NCBI RefSeq assembly: GCF_009827395.1
Contig: NZ_WTYX01000001.1
Span: 1,555,722-1,619,721, forward strand
DNA from: Pontixanthobacter aquaemixtae
Lineage (GTDB): Bacteria > Pseudomonadota > Alphaproteobacteria > Sphingomonadales > Sphingomonadaceae
Reading direction: 5' to 3'
DNA length: 64,000 nucleotides
Of the stretch, positions 1 to 9,613 are shown one piece after another. A program made the translations under genes and the position numbers. Within the stretch, counting starts at the first letter, position 1. Each line of letters begins with the position of its first letter. Under the pieces are notes generated by a model. The model made no database searches, had not been told where the DNA came from, and saw nothing but the letters and a program-made list of their open reading frames with translations.

Positions 1-306
1 ACAGAGCATAAGCAATTGAATGCTTTGATCGCGCGAAATCCCGCCCCTGACGGATTGCTGCACACCAATATGATGCTGGCTGCACTGGCCATCGAACGGC
101 GTGATCTGGCGGTGGAAGTTGCCGACAGGCTGATTATTTCGGAACCGGACAGCACGCTCGAGCGCACATCGACTTTGCTTCGCCGATCGATCCAGGAACC
201 GGGATTCTACCGGAAGAACGAGGAAGAAATCCGGGATCTGGTCGCGCTATTCGTGTGGAACAAGGGCGCAAAGGACAAGATACACCGGCAATTGCGCCAA
301 ACCTGA
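1..306 (+). CDS. C-terminal fragment of an unidentified protein (5' end outside window)
   Basis: The reading frame is open from the first base and ends with TGA at 304-306, so this is probably the last 101 codons of a longer gene. A TTG at 16 could act as a start but has no clear ribosome-binding site. The visible part is mostly helical, with Leu/Ala/Glu/Arg-rich stretches such as AALAIERRDLAVEVADRL, and could be a TPR-like or HTH-flanking tail. No family is recognised. The stop is 9 nt from the stop of the convergent SulP gene. Confidence 0.5.
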   Translation, partial: TEHKQLNALIARNPAPDGLLHTNMMLAALAIERRDLAVEVADRLIISEPDSTLERTSTLLRRSIQEPGFYRKNEEEIRDLVALFVWNKGAKDKIHRQLRQT

Positions 307-315
307 TCCTGCCGA

Positions 316-1818
316 TCAGTGCGGGGCGAGCCCGGTTTCCAGACCGGTGCGATCTTCCAGAGCAAAGCGATCAAACAGATCCGCGCTGGCGGCGTTAAGC
401 CCGACAATCCGCGTATGGCGGCCATTGCGCCGCATACGGTCGACAACCTTGTCGAGCGCTTCGATCGCCGAAATGTCCCAGAAATGCGCGCGCGACACGT
501 CGATCACGACATGATGCGCGGCGTCTTCATATTGGCTTTCGGGGCCAAGCGCGGCGACAAAGCGGTCAACCGAAGCGAAGAAAATCTGGCCGCTGACCTG
601 ATAGACCGCGCTGTGTTCGCGCCGGACGCGTTCGACGCTGAACATTGTCCGTACTTTTCCGGCGAAGAATATGCCCGACAGCAGCACACCGACGAGCACG
701 CCCATGGCCAGATCGTGGGTCCACACGACCACCACAACCGTCGCCAGCATAACCACCGATGATGTTGGCGGGTGACGTTTGATATTGGCGATGGAGTTCC
801 AGCTGAAAGTGCCAATCGACACCATGATCATCACTGCCACAAGGGCAGGCATCGGCACATTGCCGACATAGGGGCCGAGCACGGTCAGCAGGAACAGCAG
901 GAATGCGCCCGCGGTAAAGGTCGACAAGCGGCCGCGACCGCCGGAGGCAACGTTGATGACCGACTGGCCGATCATCGCGCAGCCGCCCATGCCGCCAAAA
1001 AATGCGGCAACCACATTGGCAACGCCCTGCCCCGCGCTTTCTTTCTGCTTGTTGCTGTCCGTATGCGTCATGTCGTCTACAATCTGCGCAGTCAGCAGGC
1101 TTTCAAGCAGACCCACCGCCGCCATCGTCAGCGAGTATGGCAGGATGATGGTGAGCGTTTCCCAGGTGAACGGAACATCGGGAACCGCGAATGTCGGCAG
1201 GCCATCGGGCAGCTTGCCCTCGCCCGCGACATTGTTGACCGGCAGGTTCCAGAACACCGTCGCCGCGGTCAGCAGGACAATCGCGACCAGCGGGCTTGGC
1301 ACCGCTTTGGTGAGGCGCGGGAAGCCGTAAATGATCGCCAGCCCCGCTGCGACCATTGCGTAGGTTTCCCAACCGACGCCCGTCAGCTGCGGGATCTGCG
1401 CGATGAAAATCAGAATGGCCAGCGCGTTGACGAAGCCGGTGATCACACTGCGCGAGACAAATTGCATCAGCAGGTCGAGCCGCAGCAGCGCCGCAATGCC
1501 CTGAATGATGCCCATCAGGATCGTCGCGGCGAAGAGATATTCGACGCCGTGATCCTTGACCAGCGGGATCACCACCACCGCGACAGCCGCGGTTGCGGCA
1601 GAGATCATGCCCGGCCGGCCGCCAACCAGCGCGATCACCATTGCTATCGCCACCGAAGCATAGAGCCCGACGCTGGGGTCCACACCCGCAATCAGCGAGA
1701 AACCGATTGCCTCGGGAATGAGCGCGAGCGCGACTACGATGCCGGCAAGGATATCGGCGCGGATATTGCCCAGCCAATCGCGTTTCATTGTGGCAACAAG
1801 CGTGCTGTCGGCGGCCAT
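316..1818 (-). CDS. SulP family inorganic anion transporter with C-terminal STAS domain
   Basis: About 500 residues. Roughly residues 15-390 hold 10 or more hydrophobic segments typical of SulP/SLC26 carriers, including the conserved early stretch [21 protein letters not shown] cytoplasmic STAS domain follows from about residue 405 ([33 protein letters not shown]). The family moves sulfate, bicarbonate or other anions across the inner membrane; the substrate cannot be read from sequence. The frame extends upstream to 1854, but the ATG at 1818 is preferred because GGAAG lies just upstream and the protein then begins MAADST. It is divergent from the DUF885 gene, with a 140 bp shared upstream region. 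Confidence 0.9.
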   Translation of the reverse strand: MAADSTLVATMKRDWLGNIRADILAGIVVALALIPEAIGFSLIAGVDPSVGLYASVAIAMVIALVGGRPGMISAATAAVAVVVIPLVKDHGVEYLFAATILMGIIQGIAALLRLDLLMQFVSRSVITGFVNALAILIFIAQIPQLTGVGWETYAMVAAGLAIIYGFPRLTKAVPSPLVAIVLLTAATVFWNLPVNNVAGEGKLPDGLPTFAVPDVPFTWETLTIILPYSLTMAAVGLLESLLTAQIVDDMTHTDSNKQKESAGQGVANVVAAFFGGMGGCAMIGQSVINVASGGRGRLSTFTAGAFLLFLLTVLGPYVGNVPMPALVAVMIMVSIGTFSWNSIANIKRHPPTSSVVMLATVVVVVWTHDLAMGVLVGVLLSGIFFAGKVRTMFSVERVRREHSAVYQVSGQIFFASVDRFVAALGPESQYEDAAHHVVIDVSRAHFWDISAIEALDKVVDRMRRNGRHTRIVGLNAASADLFDRFALEDRTGLETGLAPH

Positions 1819-1958
1819 ATCATCTTCCAAATACAAGTGGGGCACGCAGCGCATGCAAGGGATGCCGCGCCCCCTATCGGCTTATGCTGCAATGCACAAC
1901 AGCCGCGAATTGACACGCTTGGCAGCGGCGATACACCTTTGCCGCCACAGGAGATTTC

Positions 1959-3719
1959 ATGACCATCCGCAAAATTGCCCTTACCTCCGCCGCAGCTCTG
2001 CTCGCTGTCACTGCAATGCCCGCTGCTGCGCGCCCCGATACGCCGGAGGCGACACCGGTTGCATCAGCCGAGGCCGATGCGACGCTGATCGCGCTTTACG
2101 AAGACTATTCGCGCTGGGTGGACGATGAATTTGGCAATGGTCTTCCCTCGGTTACGCCCGAAACACACACCGCAAATTTGGCCAAGGTCAGCGGGTTTCT
2201 TGCGCGGCTGGACGCCATTGATCCGGCGCTGTTGTCTGACGATGAGCGGGTCAATGCCGCGGTGCTGCGCAGCGTATTGGTCGAACAGATCGAAGATGCG
2301 CGGTATCGCGAATGGGAAATGCCGTTTGATAGCGATTCCAATTTCTGGAGCTATCTCGCCCCGCGCGGCGGATTCCAGTCGGTCGAGGAATACCAGAACC
2401 ATATCTCCCGGATGCGCGACATTCCGCGCTATTTCGCCGAACATACCGACAATGCCCGCGCGGGGCTGGAACGCGGATTTTCGGTGCCGCGGGTGACTTT
2501 GGAAGGCCGCGCGGACTCGCTCATCCCCTTCACCAGTGAAGATATGGGCGTGAACCCGTTCTGGGCGGCTTTCGAAAATATTCCCGGCAACATTCCGGAA
2601 AGCGAACGCGACCGGCTGCGGAAGGAAGGCGAAGCGGCCATACTGGAAGCGGTCGTCCCCGCCTATCAGGCGCTGTTTACGTTTCTGACGCAGGATTACT
2701 TCCCGCATTCGCGCGAAACGCTGGCGGCGCATGCGATGCCCGATGGCGAGGCCTATTACGCGCAGCAGATTCGGCAATATACCACGCTCGATCTTTCGGC
2801 TGACGAAATCCACCAGATCGGCCTGGGCGAAGTCGCGCGGATCGAAGCGGCGATGCGCGAAATCATGGCCGAAGTCGGCTTCGAAGGCTCGATCGCCGAG
2901 TTCAACGAGAGCTTGCGCACCGATCCGCGCTTCATCGCCAAAACGCCGGACGAGCTGATGGGGGTTTCTGCCTATGTCGCCAAGCGCGTCGACGGGGAAA
3001 TGGGCAAGTATTTCGGCTTCCTGCCGCGCCACCGCTTTTCGATCCGGCCGGTCGCGCCCGAAATCGCACCATTCTACACCGCCGGGCGCGGCGGGTATGA
3101 ATATTGCCAGATGAACACCTATGACCTGCCCAGCCGCCCGCTCTACAATATCCCCGCGCTGACATTGCACGAATGCGCCCCGGGGCACAGTTTCCAGGCG
3201 GCGTTCCAGCGCGAGCAAGGTGGCGATGACATCCCCGCATTCCGCCGCCGCATCTATTTTTCCGGCATGGGCGAAGGATGGGGGCTTTATGCCGAATTTC
3301 TGGGCGAAGAGATGGGCATCTATCGCACGCCTTACGAAAAATTCGGGCGGCTATCCTATGAGATGTGGCGCGCCGCGCGGCTGGTGATCGACACCGGCAT
3401 CCATTCACAAGGCTGGTCGCGCGATCGGGCGGTTTCCTATCTCGGTGACCGCACCGCGCTCTCGCGCCATGAGGTCGGAACAGAGATCGACCGCTATATC
3501 AGCTGGCCGGGGCAGGCGCTCGCTTACAAGCTGGGCGAAATGCAAATCCGCCGGTTGCGGATCAAGGCCGAGCAGGAATTGGGCGAGAAATTCGACATCC
3601 GCAAATTCCACGATGTCATTCTGGCACTGGGATCGGTCCCGCTGCCGGTGCTCGAACAGCGTATAGAGGCGTTTATCGCCGATGGCGGACAGGGGCTGAA
3701 CGGAGTTGGGTACGAATAG
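1959..3719 (+). CDS. DUF885 family exported metallopeptidase-like protein
   Basis: 586 residues. An N-terminal signal peptide ([17 protein letters not shown], cleavage near residue 25) predicts export to the periplasm. The body matches the DUF885 family, and [19 protein letters not shown] carries the HExxPGH-type signature thought to bind metal in this family; here it reads HECAPGH. A second conserved block, [21 protein letters not shown], supplies the acidic residues. A good AGGAG lies 7 nt before the ATG. DUF885 members are believed to be peptidases but few are characterised, so the substrate is unknown. It stands alone between divergent SulP and a small gene with its own upstream site. Confidence 0.88.
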   Translation: MTIRKIALTSAAALLAVTAMPAAARPDTPEATPVASAEADATLIALYEDYSRWVDDEFGNGLPSVTPETHTANLAKVSGFLARLDAIDPALLSDDERVNAAVLRSVLVEQIEDARYREWEMPFDSDSNFWSYLAPRGGFQSVEEYQNHISRMRDIPRYFAEHTDNARAGLERGFSVPRVTLEGRADSLIPFTSEDMGVNPFWAAFENIPGNIPESERDRLRKEGEAAILEAVVPAYQALFTFLTQDYFPHSRETLAAHAMPDGEAYYAQQIRQYTTLDLSADEIHQIGLGEVARIEAAMREIMAEVGFEGSIAEFNESLRTDPRFIAKTPDELMGVSAYVAKRVDGEMGKYFGFLPRHRFSIRPVAPEIAPFYTAGRGGYEYCQMNTYDLPSRPLYNIPALTLHECAPGHSFQAAFQREQGGDDIPAFRRRIYFSGMGEGWGLYAEFLGEEMGIYRTPYEKFGRLSYEMWRAARLVIDTGIHSQGWSRDRAVSYLGDRTALSRHEVGTEIDRYISWPGQALAYKLGEMQIRRLRIKAEQELGEKFDIRKFHDVILALGSVPLPVLEQRIEAFIADGGQGLNGVGYE

Positions 3720-3753
3720 CGACCCATCCACAAGTCCGGCGACATTCTTTATT

Positions 3754-3772
3754 GCGAATAATTATCAATATC
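3754..3772 (-). promoter_or_regulatory. probable Fur box upstream of the small protein gene at 3807
   Basis: Read on the minus strand, the 19 bases GATATTGATAATTATTCGC agree with the classical Fur consensus GATAATGATAATCATTATC at 15 of 19 positions. The site lies 35-53 nt upstream of the ATG at 3807, in a conspicuously AT-rich patch of an otherwise GC-rich region. A fur gene is present in this window at 36538. Regulation by iron is inference. Confidence 0.55.
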
Positions 3773-3806
3773 ATTAATCCTTCTCCTACCAGACGAGGAG
3801 AAATCA

Positions 3807-4235
3807 ATGAGTCGCACCGAAAAAACCGGCCAACCGGTCCTGCTACCCAAGCCGCACGCCTGCACTGACCGGGCGATTTTGGTGATGCTGAGGCGGATGG
3901 GAGGTCACGGATTGCGCGATGCAACCGCGTGCATGCTGGCGATGCGGCATTTCGGTACCGGATTTCGCCAGCCGCTCACGCTGATGCGCTGCTTCGTCGC
4001 CGAACTCGCGCAAGGATCGCGGCGCAGCATTTCCATCGCCAATTGCTGCGGGCCGATGATGACGCAGGACGAAGCATTGGTGCTCGAATCGCTGGCGCTG
4101 TCCAATCGCAATCCCGACCGGACCATGCGCAATCTCGGAAGGCTGACGGGAAACGGCCTGGTCGGGCGCAGCTTCACCATCGCCCGCGCCATGGGCACTG
4201 CTCTCGACAATATGGGAATGCCGCTGGAAGGCTGA
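3807..4235 (+). CDS. DUF6628-like small protein, probably iron-regulated
   Basis: 142 residues with no signal peptide or clear membrane segment. Conserved-looking blocks are LVMLRRMGGHGLRDATACMLA, the central SIANCCGPMMTQDEALVLES with a Cys-Cys pair, and a C-terminal half rich in Gly and Met. From memory this resembles the DUF6628 proteins of sphingomonads (AxCCxPRMT-type core), which have no assigned function. The start is well supported: AGGAG ends 6-7 nt before the ATG. It ends one base before the convergent isomerase. The probable Fur box suggests expression under iron starvation. Confidence 0.7.
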   Translation: MSRTEKTGQPVLLPKPHACTDRAILVMLRRMGGHGLRDATACMLAMRHFGTGFRQPLTLMRCFVAELAQGSRRSISIANCCGPMMTQDEALVLESLALSNRNPDRTMRNLGRLTGNGLVGRSFTIARAMGTALDNMGMPLEG

Positions 4236-4859
4236 TCAGCTGCTTAGCTGTTCTTCCATCTGGCCGAGCCGCTCTTTGCCGAAATACATTTCGTCATCGC
4301 CGCCCGAATTGACGTAAAATGTCGGGATACCAAAGGTGCCGCGCTCGACGGCATCCGATGTGTTGTCGATCAATTGCTGCTTGATCGCCGGATCCTGCGT
4401 TGCCGCCATCAGAGCCGCCCGATCGAAACCGCCCGCAGCCAGAGCCGCCCCCAAAGCCTCCGCATCATCGAGCAGCACGCCCTCTTCCCAGATCACCGGC
4501 AGCAAAGTGTCGACCAGCCTGACCCGGTCTGCGCCTTCGAGCGACAGCAGCATCCGCTGCAAAGTGACCGAATTGAATGGGAATTGCGGGTGCATTTTCC
4601 ATTTGCTCAGGCCGTGCTTCTTGATGAAGCGCGTCATTTCCAGCGTGGCATAGGCAACTTTGCCTTTTACATCGGCATCGCGGATCATCGGCGGGGCATT
4701 GCCCGTCAGCTTGTGCATACCGCCCAGAAACACCGGCGTGATCACGATCGTCGCCCCGGTGCGCCGGGCAAGCTCTTTGAGCGGCTGCCACACCAGATAG
4801 GCATTGGGGCTGACAAAATCGAAAATCAGTTCGATGGTCTTGGGTGCGTTCTCGGCCAT
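4236..4859 (-). CDS. 2-hydroxychromene-2-carboxylate isomerase-type DsbA-fold protein (kappa GST-like)
   Basis: 207 residues in one thioredoxin/DsbA-fold domain. The opening ELIFDFVSPNAYLVWQPLKEL has a Ser-Pro where DsbA has Cys-Pro-x-Cys, which is the hallmark of HCCA isomerases and kappa-class glutathione transferases; the Ser activates glutathione. The C-terminal FGIPTFYVN holds the conserved cis-Pro. Known members isomerise 2-hydroxychromene-2-carboxylate in naphthalene breakdown, but no aromatic degradation genes lie nearby, so a general glutathione-dependent role is as likely. It is the last gene of a run metZ-FkbM-this, 9 nt after the FkbM stop. Confidence 0.85.
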   Translation of the reverse strand: MAENAPKTIELIFDFVSPNAYLVWQPLKELARRTGATIVITPVFLGGMHKLTGNAPPMIRDADVKGKVAYATLEMTRFIKKHGLSKWKMHPQFPFNSVTLQRMLLSLEGADRVRLVDTLLPVIWEEGVLLDDAEALGAALAAGGFDRAALMAATQDPAIKQQLIDNTSDAVERGTFGIPTFYVNSGGDDEMYFGKERLGQMEEQLSS

Positions 4860-4868
4860 GCAGTCCTC

Positions 4869-6062
4869 TTAATCTTTTGGTTTGGCGAGAATATCCGAGA
4901 ACGGACTGCTCACCAAACGGTCAAATTTCGCCTTGCGGATCTTGCCGCCGCTTTCGACGCGAAACAGCTCGTAACCGAGATCTTCGGTGAGAACATCATA
5001 ATAGGCACGCGGATCATTGCCGCGTTCGTCGAAGAAACACGCATGCCATTCGAGCAACAGCGTGGGCCTCATCGACTGTATCGTCTTGCGTCCGCCCTTC
5101 AGCACTTGCTGTTCAAAGCCTTCAACGTCGATCTTCATGAAGTCGATCCGGGTCAGTTCCAGCTCTTCGACAATCCCGTCCAAAGTCCGCACCGGCACTT
5201 CATGCTGTGTGACTTCCTGCCCCAGCTTGTCCCGCGCATCATCGGCAATATGTTCGAGCAAAGTATTGCCGCCTTGCCGCGAACCAAATCCAAAAATGGT
5301 GGCGGTGCCGTCTTCCGCACCCGCTGCAACGCGCAGGACTTCGCAGCGATCATCGAAGCCGTTCATGGCCACCGTTTCAAACAACATCTGGCCAATCGGG
5401 GGAACCGGCTCGATGGCAACCACCCGGCCTTGCGGCCCGACGATTTGCGCGCCGATCACCGTATAGGTGCCGAAATTGGCGCCAATATCGACAAAGGTCA
5501 TGCCCGGGCGCAGCATGCCGTTGATCACACTGGTCAGCGCCTCGTCAAAATAGCCATCCCTGATCAGATGCGGGAGAATCGATATATCCGCGCCCGGCAC
5601 CACCATCAGATGATGATACACGGTTTCAAGCAGCACGCGCCCGTCGCCGACATAGGTTGCCGGCATGCGCCCCGCGCTATCCTTGTGAAGCTGCAATTCG
5701 TAATCCGGGTTTTCTTCCGGCTCGAAAGCGTGATCCAGAACTTTCGACCAACCCGAAAGATGCTTGGAATCGAAAGAAATCACCGGCCCGCCGCGCGCAA
5801 GCACAATGAAGACTTCATTGGCAAATGTCACTGCCAGCGCGTCAATCGCCTCCCCCAGCCTCTGCGGCGGTATCTCGACAATCAGCCCCTTGTGAATGAT
5901 CAGCACGTCGACCTTATCAATCGCGGGGAACCGGTCATATGTTCCGGCGAGCGAAAGATGCGGTTCGAATTCGGGCTTGGCAACAATCGCGCCTTCCGCA
6001 AACCCGAGCGCGTGAACATGCTCGACAACATCGGCCCAATATTTGTGCAGCACTTCGGGCAT
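4869..6062 (-). CDS. FkbM family SAM-dependent methyltransferase with N-terminal extension
   Basis: 397 residues. The C-terminal half from about residue 185 is an FkbM methyltransferase: GMTFVDIGANFGTYTVIGA is the SAM-binding motif I, VVAIEPVPP follows, and LTRIDFMKIDVEGFEQQVLKG is the diagnostic IDVEGxE block. The N-terminal 180 residues are not recognised and may be a partner or substrate domain. FkbM enzymes O-methylate sugars, lipids or natural products; the target here is unknown. It lies 56 nt downstream of metZ and 9 nt upstream of the isomerase. AAGGAG sits upstream of the ATG but with a long spacer of about 12 nt, so the start is only fairly certain. Confidence 0.85.
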   Translation of the reverse strand: MPEVLHKYWADVVEHVHALGFAEGAIVAKPEFEPHLSLAGTYDRFPAIDKVDVLIIHKGLIVEIPPQRLGEAIDALAVTFANEVFIVLARGGPVISFDSKHLSGWSKVLDHAFEPEENPDYELQLHKDSAGRMPATYVGDGRVLLETVYHHLMVVPGADISILPHLIRDGYFDEALTSVINGMLRPGMTFVDIGANFGTYTVIGAQIVGPQGRVVAIEPVPPIGQMLFETVAMNGFDDRCEVLRVAAGAEDGTATIFGFGSRQGGNTLLEHIADDARDKLGQEVTQHEVPVRTLDGIVEELELTRIDFMKIDVEGFEQQVLKGGRKTIQSMRPTLLLEWHACFFDERGNDPRAYYDVLTEDLGYELFRVESGGKIRKAKFDRLVSSPFSDILAKPKD

Positions 6063-6118
6063 TTCGTGTTCGACTCCTTGATCCGCGAAATTGGCGGCTG
6101 ATGTGATCTTTTAAAAAG

Positions 6119-7336
6119 CTAAACCCCGCCGGCTTTCAGCGCCTGATCCATATCCTCGATCAGATCCTGCACGTCTTCCAAGCCGACATTGATCCGTAGC
6201 ATGCCTTCATGCACGCCCATGGCGGCGCGGTCTTCTTCGCTCATCCCGGCATGGGTGGTGCTGGCTGGATGGCACATCAGGCTGCGCGCATCGCCGATAT
6301 TGTTGCTGATATCGATCAGTTGCAACGCGTCGAGAATGGTATGGGCCTGCTGTCGCCCTTCCAACACGAAGCTGAATATCGGGCCGCAGGCATCCATCTG
6401 TTTCTGCGCCAGATCATGGGCCGGATGGCTGGGCAGCCCCGGATGCAGGATTGTGCCGCCTGCGCCGACGATCCGTTCTTCCATGAATTGCCCCAGCTTC
6501 AGCGCATTTTCGCTCTGCTTGTGCGCGCGCAGGCCCAGCGTTTCGAGCCCTTTGAGGACGACCCACGCATTGAATGGCGCGATGTTGGGGCCGGTGTTGC
6601 GCTGGAACGGCAGCAGCGTTTCATTGATGAATTCCTCTGATCCGCACACCGCCCCGGCGAGCACTCTGCCCTGCCCGTCCATCAGCTTGGTCGCGGAATA
6701 GGCCACCACATCCGCGCCGAATTCCATCGGGCGCTGGAGCGCAGAGGTGCAAAACGCGTTGTCGACCACGGTGGTGATCCCATGCGCCGTTGCCAGCTTG
6801 CAGACATAATCCATATCGACCACGTCGAGCGTGGGATTGGCGGGGCTTTCGAAGAAGAACACCTTGGTGTTGGGGCGGATTGCCTTGTCCCATTCTTCGT
6901 TCACCGCGCTGTCGATCACGGTGGTTTCGATCCCGAAACGCGGCAGCAGATGATCAACCAGCCAGCGGCACGATCCGAAAGCCGCACGCGCTGCAACGCA
7001 ATGATCGCCCGCCGAAAGCTGGCACAGCAAGGCCGCGGTCATCGCCGCCATACCGCTGGCTTGCGCGCGGCAGGCCTGTGCGCCTTCCATCAAGGCAATC
7101 CGTTCTTCCAGCATCGCCACGGTCGGGTTCTGCAGACGCGAATAGGTCATCCCGTCTTCTTCGCCCGCGAAACGCGCGGCGACGGTCGCCGCATCATCAT
7201 ACGTATAGCCGGAAGTGAGGAACAACGCCTCGCTGGTTTCGCCATGCTCGCTGCGCCAGGTGCCGCCGCGCACAGCCTGCGTGGCAGGGCGCCATTTCTG
7301 CGTGATCGAGCGGTCGGTTCCTGTGGTTTTCTTCAT
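6119..7336 (-). CDS. metZ: O-succinylhomoserine sulfhydrylase
   Basis: 405 residues, a complete Cys/Met-metabolism PLP enzyme of fold type I. TYSRLQNPTVAMLEERIALMEG and VAYSATKLMDGQGRVLAGAV are family signatures, the Lys of SATK being the PLP Schiff-base residue. The DGQGR sequence is characteristic of the alphaproteobacterial MetZ branch, which makes homocysteine directly from O-succinylhomoserine and sulfide in methionine synthesis. It leads the run metZ-FkbM-isomerase. The roughly 180 nt leader (7337-7520, shared with the divergent membrane protein) can be drawn with GC-rich hairpins, but I could not match it to a SAM riboswitch class. Confidence 0.92.
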   Translation of the reverse strand: MKKTTGTDRSITQKWRPATQAVRGGTWRSEHGETSEALFLTSGYTYDDAATVAARFAGEEDGMTYSRLQNPTVAMLEERIALMEGAQACRAQASGMAAMTAALLCQLSAGDHCVAARAAFGSCRWLVDHLLPRFGIETTVIDSAVNEEWDKAIRPNTKVFFFESPANPTLDVVDMDYVCKLATAHGITTVVDNAFCTSALQRPMEFGADVVAYSATKLMDGQGRVLAGAVCGSEEFINETLLPFQRNTGPNIAPFNAWVVLKGLETLGLRAHKQSENALKLGQFMEERIVGAGGTILHPGLPSHPAHDLAQKQMDACGPIFSFVLEGRQQAHTILDALQLIDISNNIGDARSLMCHPASTTHAGMSEEDRAAMGVHEGMLRINVGLEDVQDLIEDMDQALKAGGV

Positions 7337-7520
7337 GCGGTCGTTTCTTGGGCCTGTTTTTCCAGCGAGTTGCGCGGTTTAGGCAGAGTGCGACCAATCG
7401 GCAAGCAAGCAGTGGCTTACCGGCGCCAACCCCGGCTCAACCCGCGGCGCGCAACAGGCTGGCCTTCGCGGCAAAATTGTTGGAAAGCCGCTCCACACTT
7501 CAAACGCGAAAGCCGAACCT

Positions 7521-7958
7521 ATGACTGCTATCCAATCGCTTACCGCCTATCAGATCCTTGCCGCTGCGGGCCTGATCGTGATCCTGCCTGTCGCAATCTA
7601 TCTGGCGATGACCGCGAAACTGCGCGAAAGCGCGCTGGTGGCGGCCGCCATCTCTGCCGGTTTTGCCGCATTCACCGCGGTCACAATCTGGGCCGAAGGG
7701 GTGATGCCGGTGATCATCAATCACACGACAAATCTGTGGGGTGTGCAGGTCTGGTATGATTTGCTGATCGCGGTGATGATTGCGCTGCTGTTCGTGGTTC
7801 CGCGCGCGCGCAAAGTGAATATGATGGTGCCGGTCTGGGTGCTGTTTGTGGCCTCTACCGCCAGTATCGGATTGCTGGCGATGGTCGCGCGCCTGTTCTG
7901 GCTGGAGCAACGCGGCGAAAGCGCGGCTGCCGCAAGCGATCCCGCGAAATCCAGCTAG
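7521..7958 (+). CDS. small inner-membrane protein of unknown function
   Basis: 145 residues with four predicted membrane helices: residues about 10-28, 37-57, 75-93 and 101-121. A short Ala/Ser/Glu-rich C-terminal tail follows. I do not recognise the family. It is divergent from metZ, and its stop TAG at 7956-7958 overlaps the stop of the convergent small gene. The reading frame is supported by GC-rich third positions and the hydrophobic pattern. Confidence 0.7.
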   Translation: MTAIQSLTAYQILAAAGLIVILPVAIYLAMTAKLRESALVAAAISAGFAAFTAVTIWAEGVMPVIINHTTNLWGVQVWYDLLIAVMIALLFVVPRARKVNMMVPVWVLFVASTASIGLLAMVARLFWLEQRGESAAAASDPAKSS

Positions 7959-8158
7959 GCCGCTTCGCCGGTATGCGGATGCGGCTGACGCGTCTCGTCA
8001 GCATCGCTTTCCAGATCGAAGCGGCGCCATTCACCCAGCTCGCGAATCATCGGTTCGCGGCATTGCGTGCATTTGGTGCGAAAGTTTCTGCCGTCATGCC
8101 ACACGCGATTGCGGTTAACGCGGTGGCCGGTCACCATACAAAACAACGACTTGATCAC
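7955..8158 (-). CDS. small Cys-containing (zinc-ribbon-like) protein
   Basis: 67 residues, starting at GTG 8158 with GGGAG 6 nt upstream. The sequence opens IKSLFCMVTGHRVNRNRVW and continues with RTKCTQCREPMIRELGEW. A CxxC pair plus an upstream Cys-x5-His could form a small metal site. From memory similar short proteins occur near polysaccharide genes in sphingomonads, but function is unknown. Longer starts up to 8197 are possible but lack a ribosome-binding site. Confidence 0.6.
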   Translation of the reverse strand: MIKSLFCMVTGHRVNRNRVWHDGRNFRTKCTQCREPMIRELGEWRRFDLESDADETRQPHPHTGEAA

Positions 8159-8335
8159 AATTGACTCCCTTTGCTGGCGACCCGGGACATCAAACACTTG
8201 AACTGTTGAGTTATTATCTGTCGATTTTACAAAATGAACTATAGCATAAATGCGTCAATCTTGGGTCAGAAAAATTTTACAAATTTCAAATGAAGCACGA
8301 TCTTGCCCGGATCGGCGCGCGGCATTAACCAGCGG

Positions 8336-9613
8336 ATGATGGCTCACGCGCAGGAAATCCGAAACGATCCAAAGGTTTGGACCTATCTCCTGTGCGCCGG
8401 GTTCCTCGCGCTTTGTCTGGTAAGAATAGGTATTCCGTCGGCCCCCTATTTTGACGAAGTGCATTACATACCGGCGGCCAAGGCACTGCTCGCCGATGGT
8501 GAATGGCTCAACCGCGAACATCCGGTTTTCGGCAAGCAGCTGATCGCGGCGGGAATTGCATTGTTTGGCGACACGCCGCTTGGCTGGCGGATTATGTCGG
8601 CCCTGTCGGGAACGCTGGCATTATTCGCCGCGATGCGGGCGCTGTGGTTTGCCAGCCAATCGCGCTTTGCCAGCATCGCATTCGGGATCCTGCTCGCAAG
8701 CGGGTTCTTCCTGTTTGTGCATGCGCAGATCGCCATGCTCGACATCTTTATGGTGGCCTTTTTCATGGTCGCGCTGTGGCACTGCGCTGCCGGTGTCAGA
8801 GAGCCGGAGACGGGGCGCTGGCGGCTCGCCATCGCGGGCGTCGCGCTGGGGCTGGCGATGGGATCGAAATGGAATGTGGTGTTTCTGGCGATGCTGCCCG
8901 GCCTCGCCTTTCTGGCCTGCCGGATGACCGCGGGGCGGCGGCGCTTGCTGACCAGCCAGCGCGGCATTCCGGTGCCGGGCATTTCCCTGATCGAAGCCGG
9001 TGTGTGGCTGGGGCTGGTTCCGCTGTTTGTCTATTGGCTGACATTCCTGCCCGCCTATTGGGCGCCGTATAAACCGCTCGAATGGGGTGGGTTTATTGCC
9101 CTGCACGCGAATATTCTGGAGCTGCAGGGCTCGGTCAAAAACCCGCATACCTATCAAAGCAACTGGACCGATTGGGTGCTCAATATCCGCGCGATCTGGT
9201 ATCTTTATGAACCCGCCGACGGGGCGCAGCGCGGAGTGATGCTGATCGGCAATCCGTTGACCATGCTGCTCGGGCTTCCGGCGCTGGCGTGGTGCGCCTT
9301 TGCCGGCCTGCTGCGCAAACGCTGGGACGCTCTTGCCGTGGCGGTCCTTTATGCCGCCGCGCTGGGCATGTGGATCGTGGTCAACAAGCCGATCCAGTTT
9401 TACTACCACTATTTCCTGCCCAGCATTTTCCTGCTCGCCGCGCTTGCCCTCGCGCTGGACGAATTTTGGAAACGCGGCCGCCGCTGGCCCCCCTATAGTG
9501 TGCTGGCAGCAAGCGTAGCACTGTTCGTGTGGTTCTATCCGATCCTCAGCGCAGCCGAACTCAAGGGGCCGCGATCCTTTGCCGTTTGGACATGGCTGTA
9601 TAGCTGGCGCTAG
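8336..9613 (+). CDS. dolichyl-phosphate-mannose--protein mannosyltransferase-like membrane glycosyltransferase (GT39)
   Basis: About 425 residues and 9-11 membrane helices. The first loop contains PYFDEVHYIPAAKALLADGEW and NREHPVFGKQLIAAGIALFGD, with the Asp-Glu pair and HPPxGK-like motif of PMT family enzymes. Such enzymes transfer mannose or another sugar from a polyprenyl phosphate to exported proteins. The ATG at 8336 (or 8339) is chosen over a TTG at 8303; no strong ribosome-binding site supports either. The gene faces, across DUF2238, a DPM1-type synthase that could supply its lipid-linked donor. Its stop overlaps the convergent DUF2238 stop by 4 nt. Confidence 0.85.
   Translation: MMAHAQEIRNDPKVWTYLLCAGFLALCLVRIGIPSAPYFDEVHYIPAAKALLADGEWLNREHPVFGKQLIAAGIALFGDTPLGWRIMSALSGTLALFAAMRALWFASQSRFASIAFGILLASGFFLFVHAQIAMLDIFMVAFFMVALWHCAAGVREPETGRWRLAIAGVALGLAMGSKWNVVFLAMLPGLAFLACRMTAGRRRLLTSQRGIPVPGISLIEAGVWLGLVPLFVYWLTFLPAYWAPYKPLEWGGFIALHANILELQGSVKNPHTYQSNWTDWVLNIRAIWYLYEPADGAQRGVMLIGNPLTMLLGLPALAWCAFAGLLRKRWDALAVAVLYAAALGMWIVVNKPIQFYYHYFLPSIFLLAALALALDEFWKRGRRWPPYSVLAASVALFVWFYPILSAAELKGPRSFAVWTWLYSWR

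Noticed and set aside
7337-7520. Possible SAM riboswitch in the metZ leader
   Set aside because: The region has GC-rich hairpins, but I found no conserved core of SAM-I, SAM-II or SAM/SAH classes. A covariance-model search would settle it.
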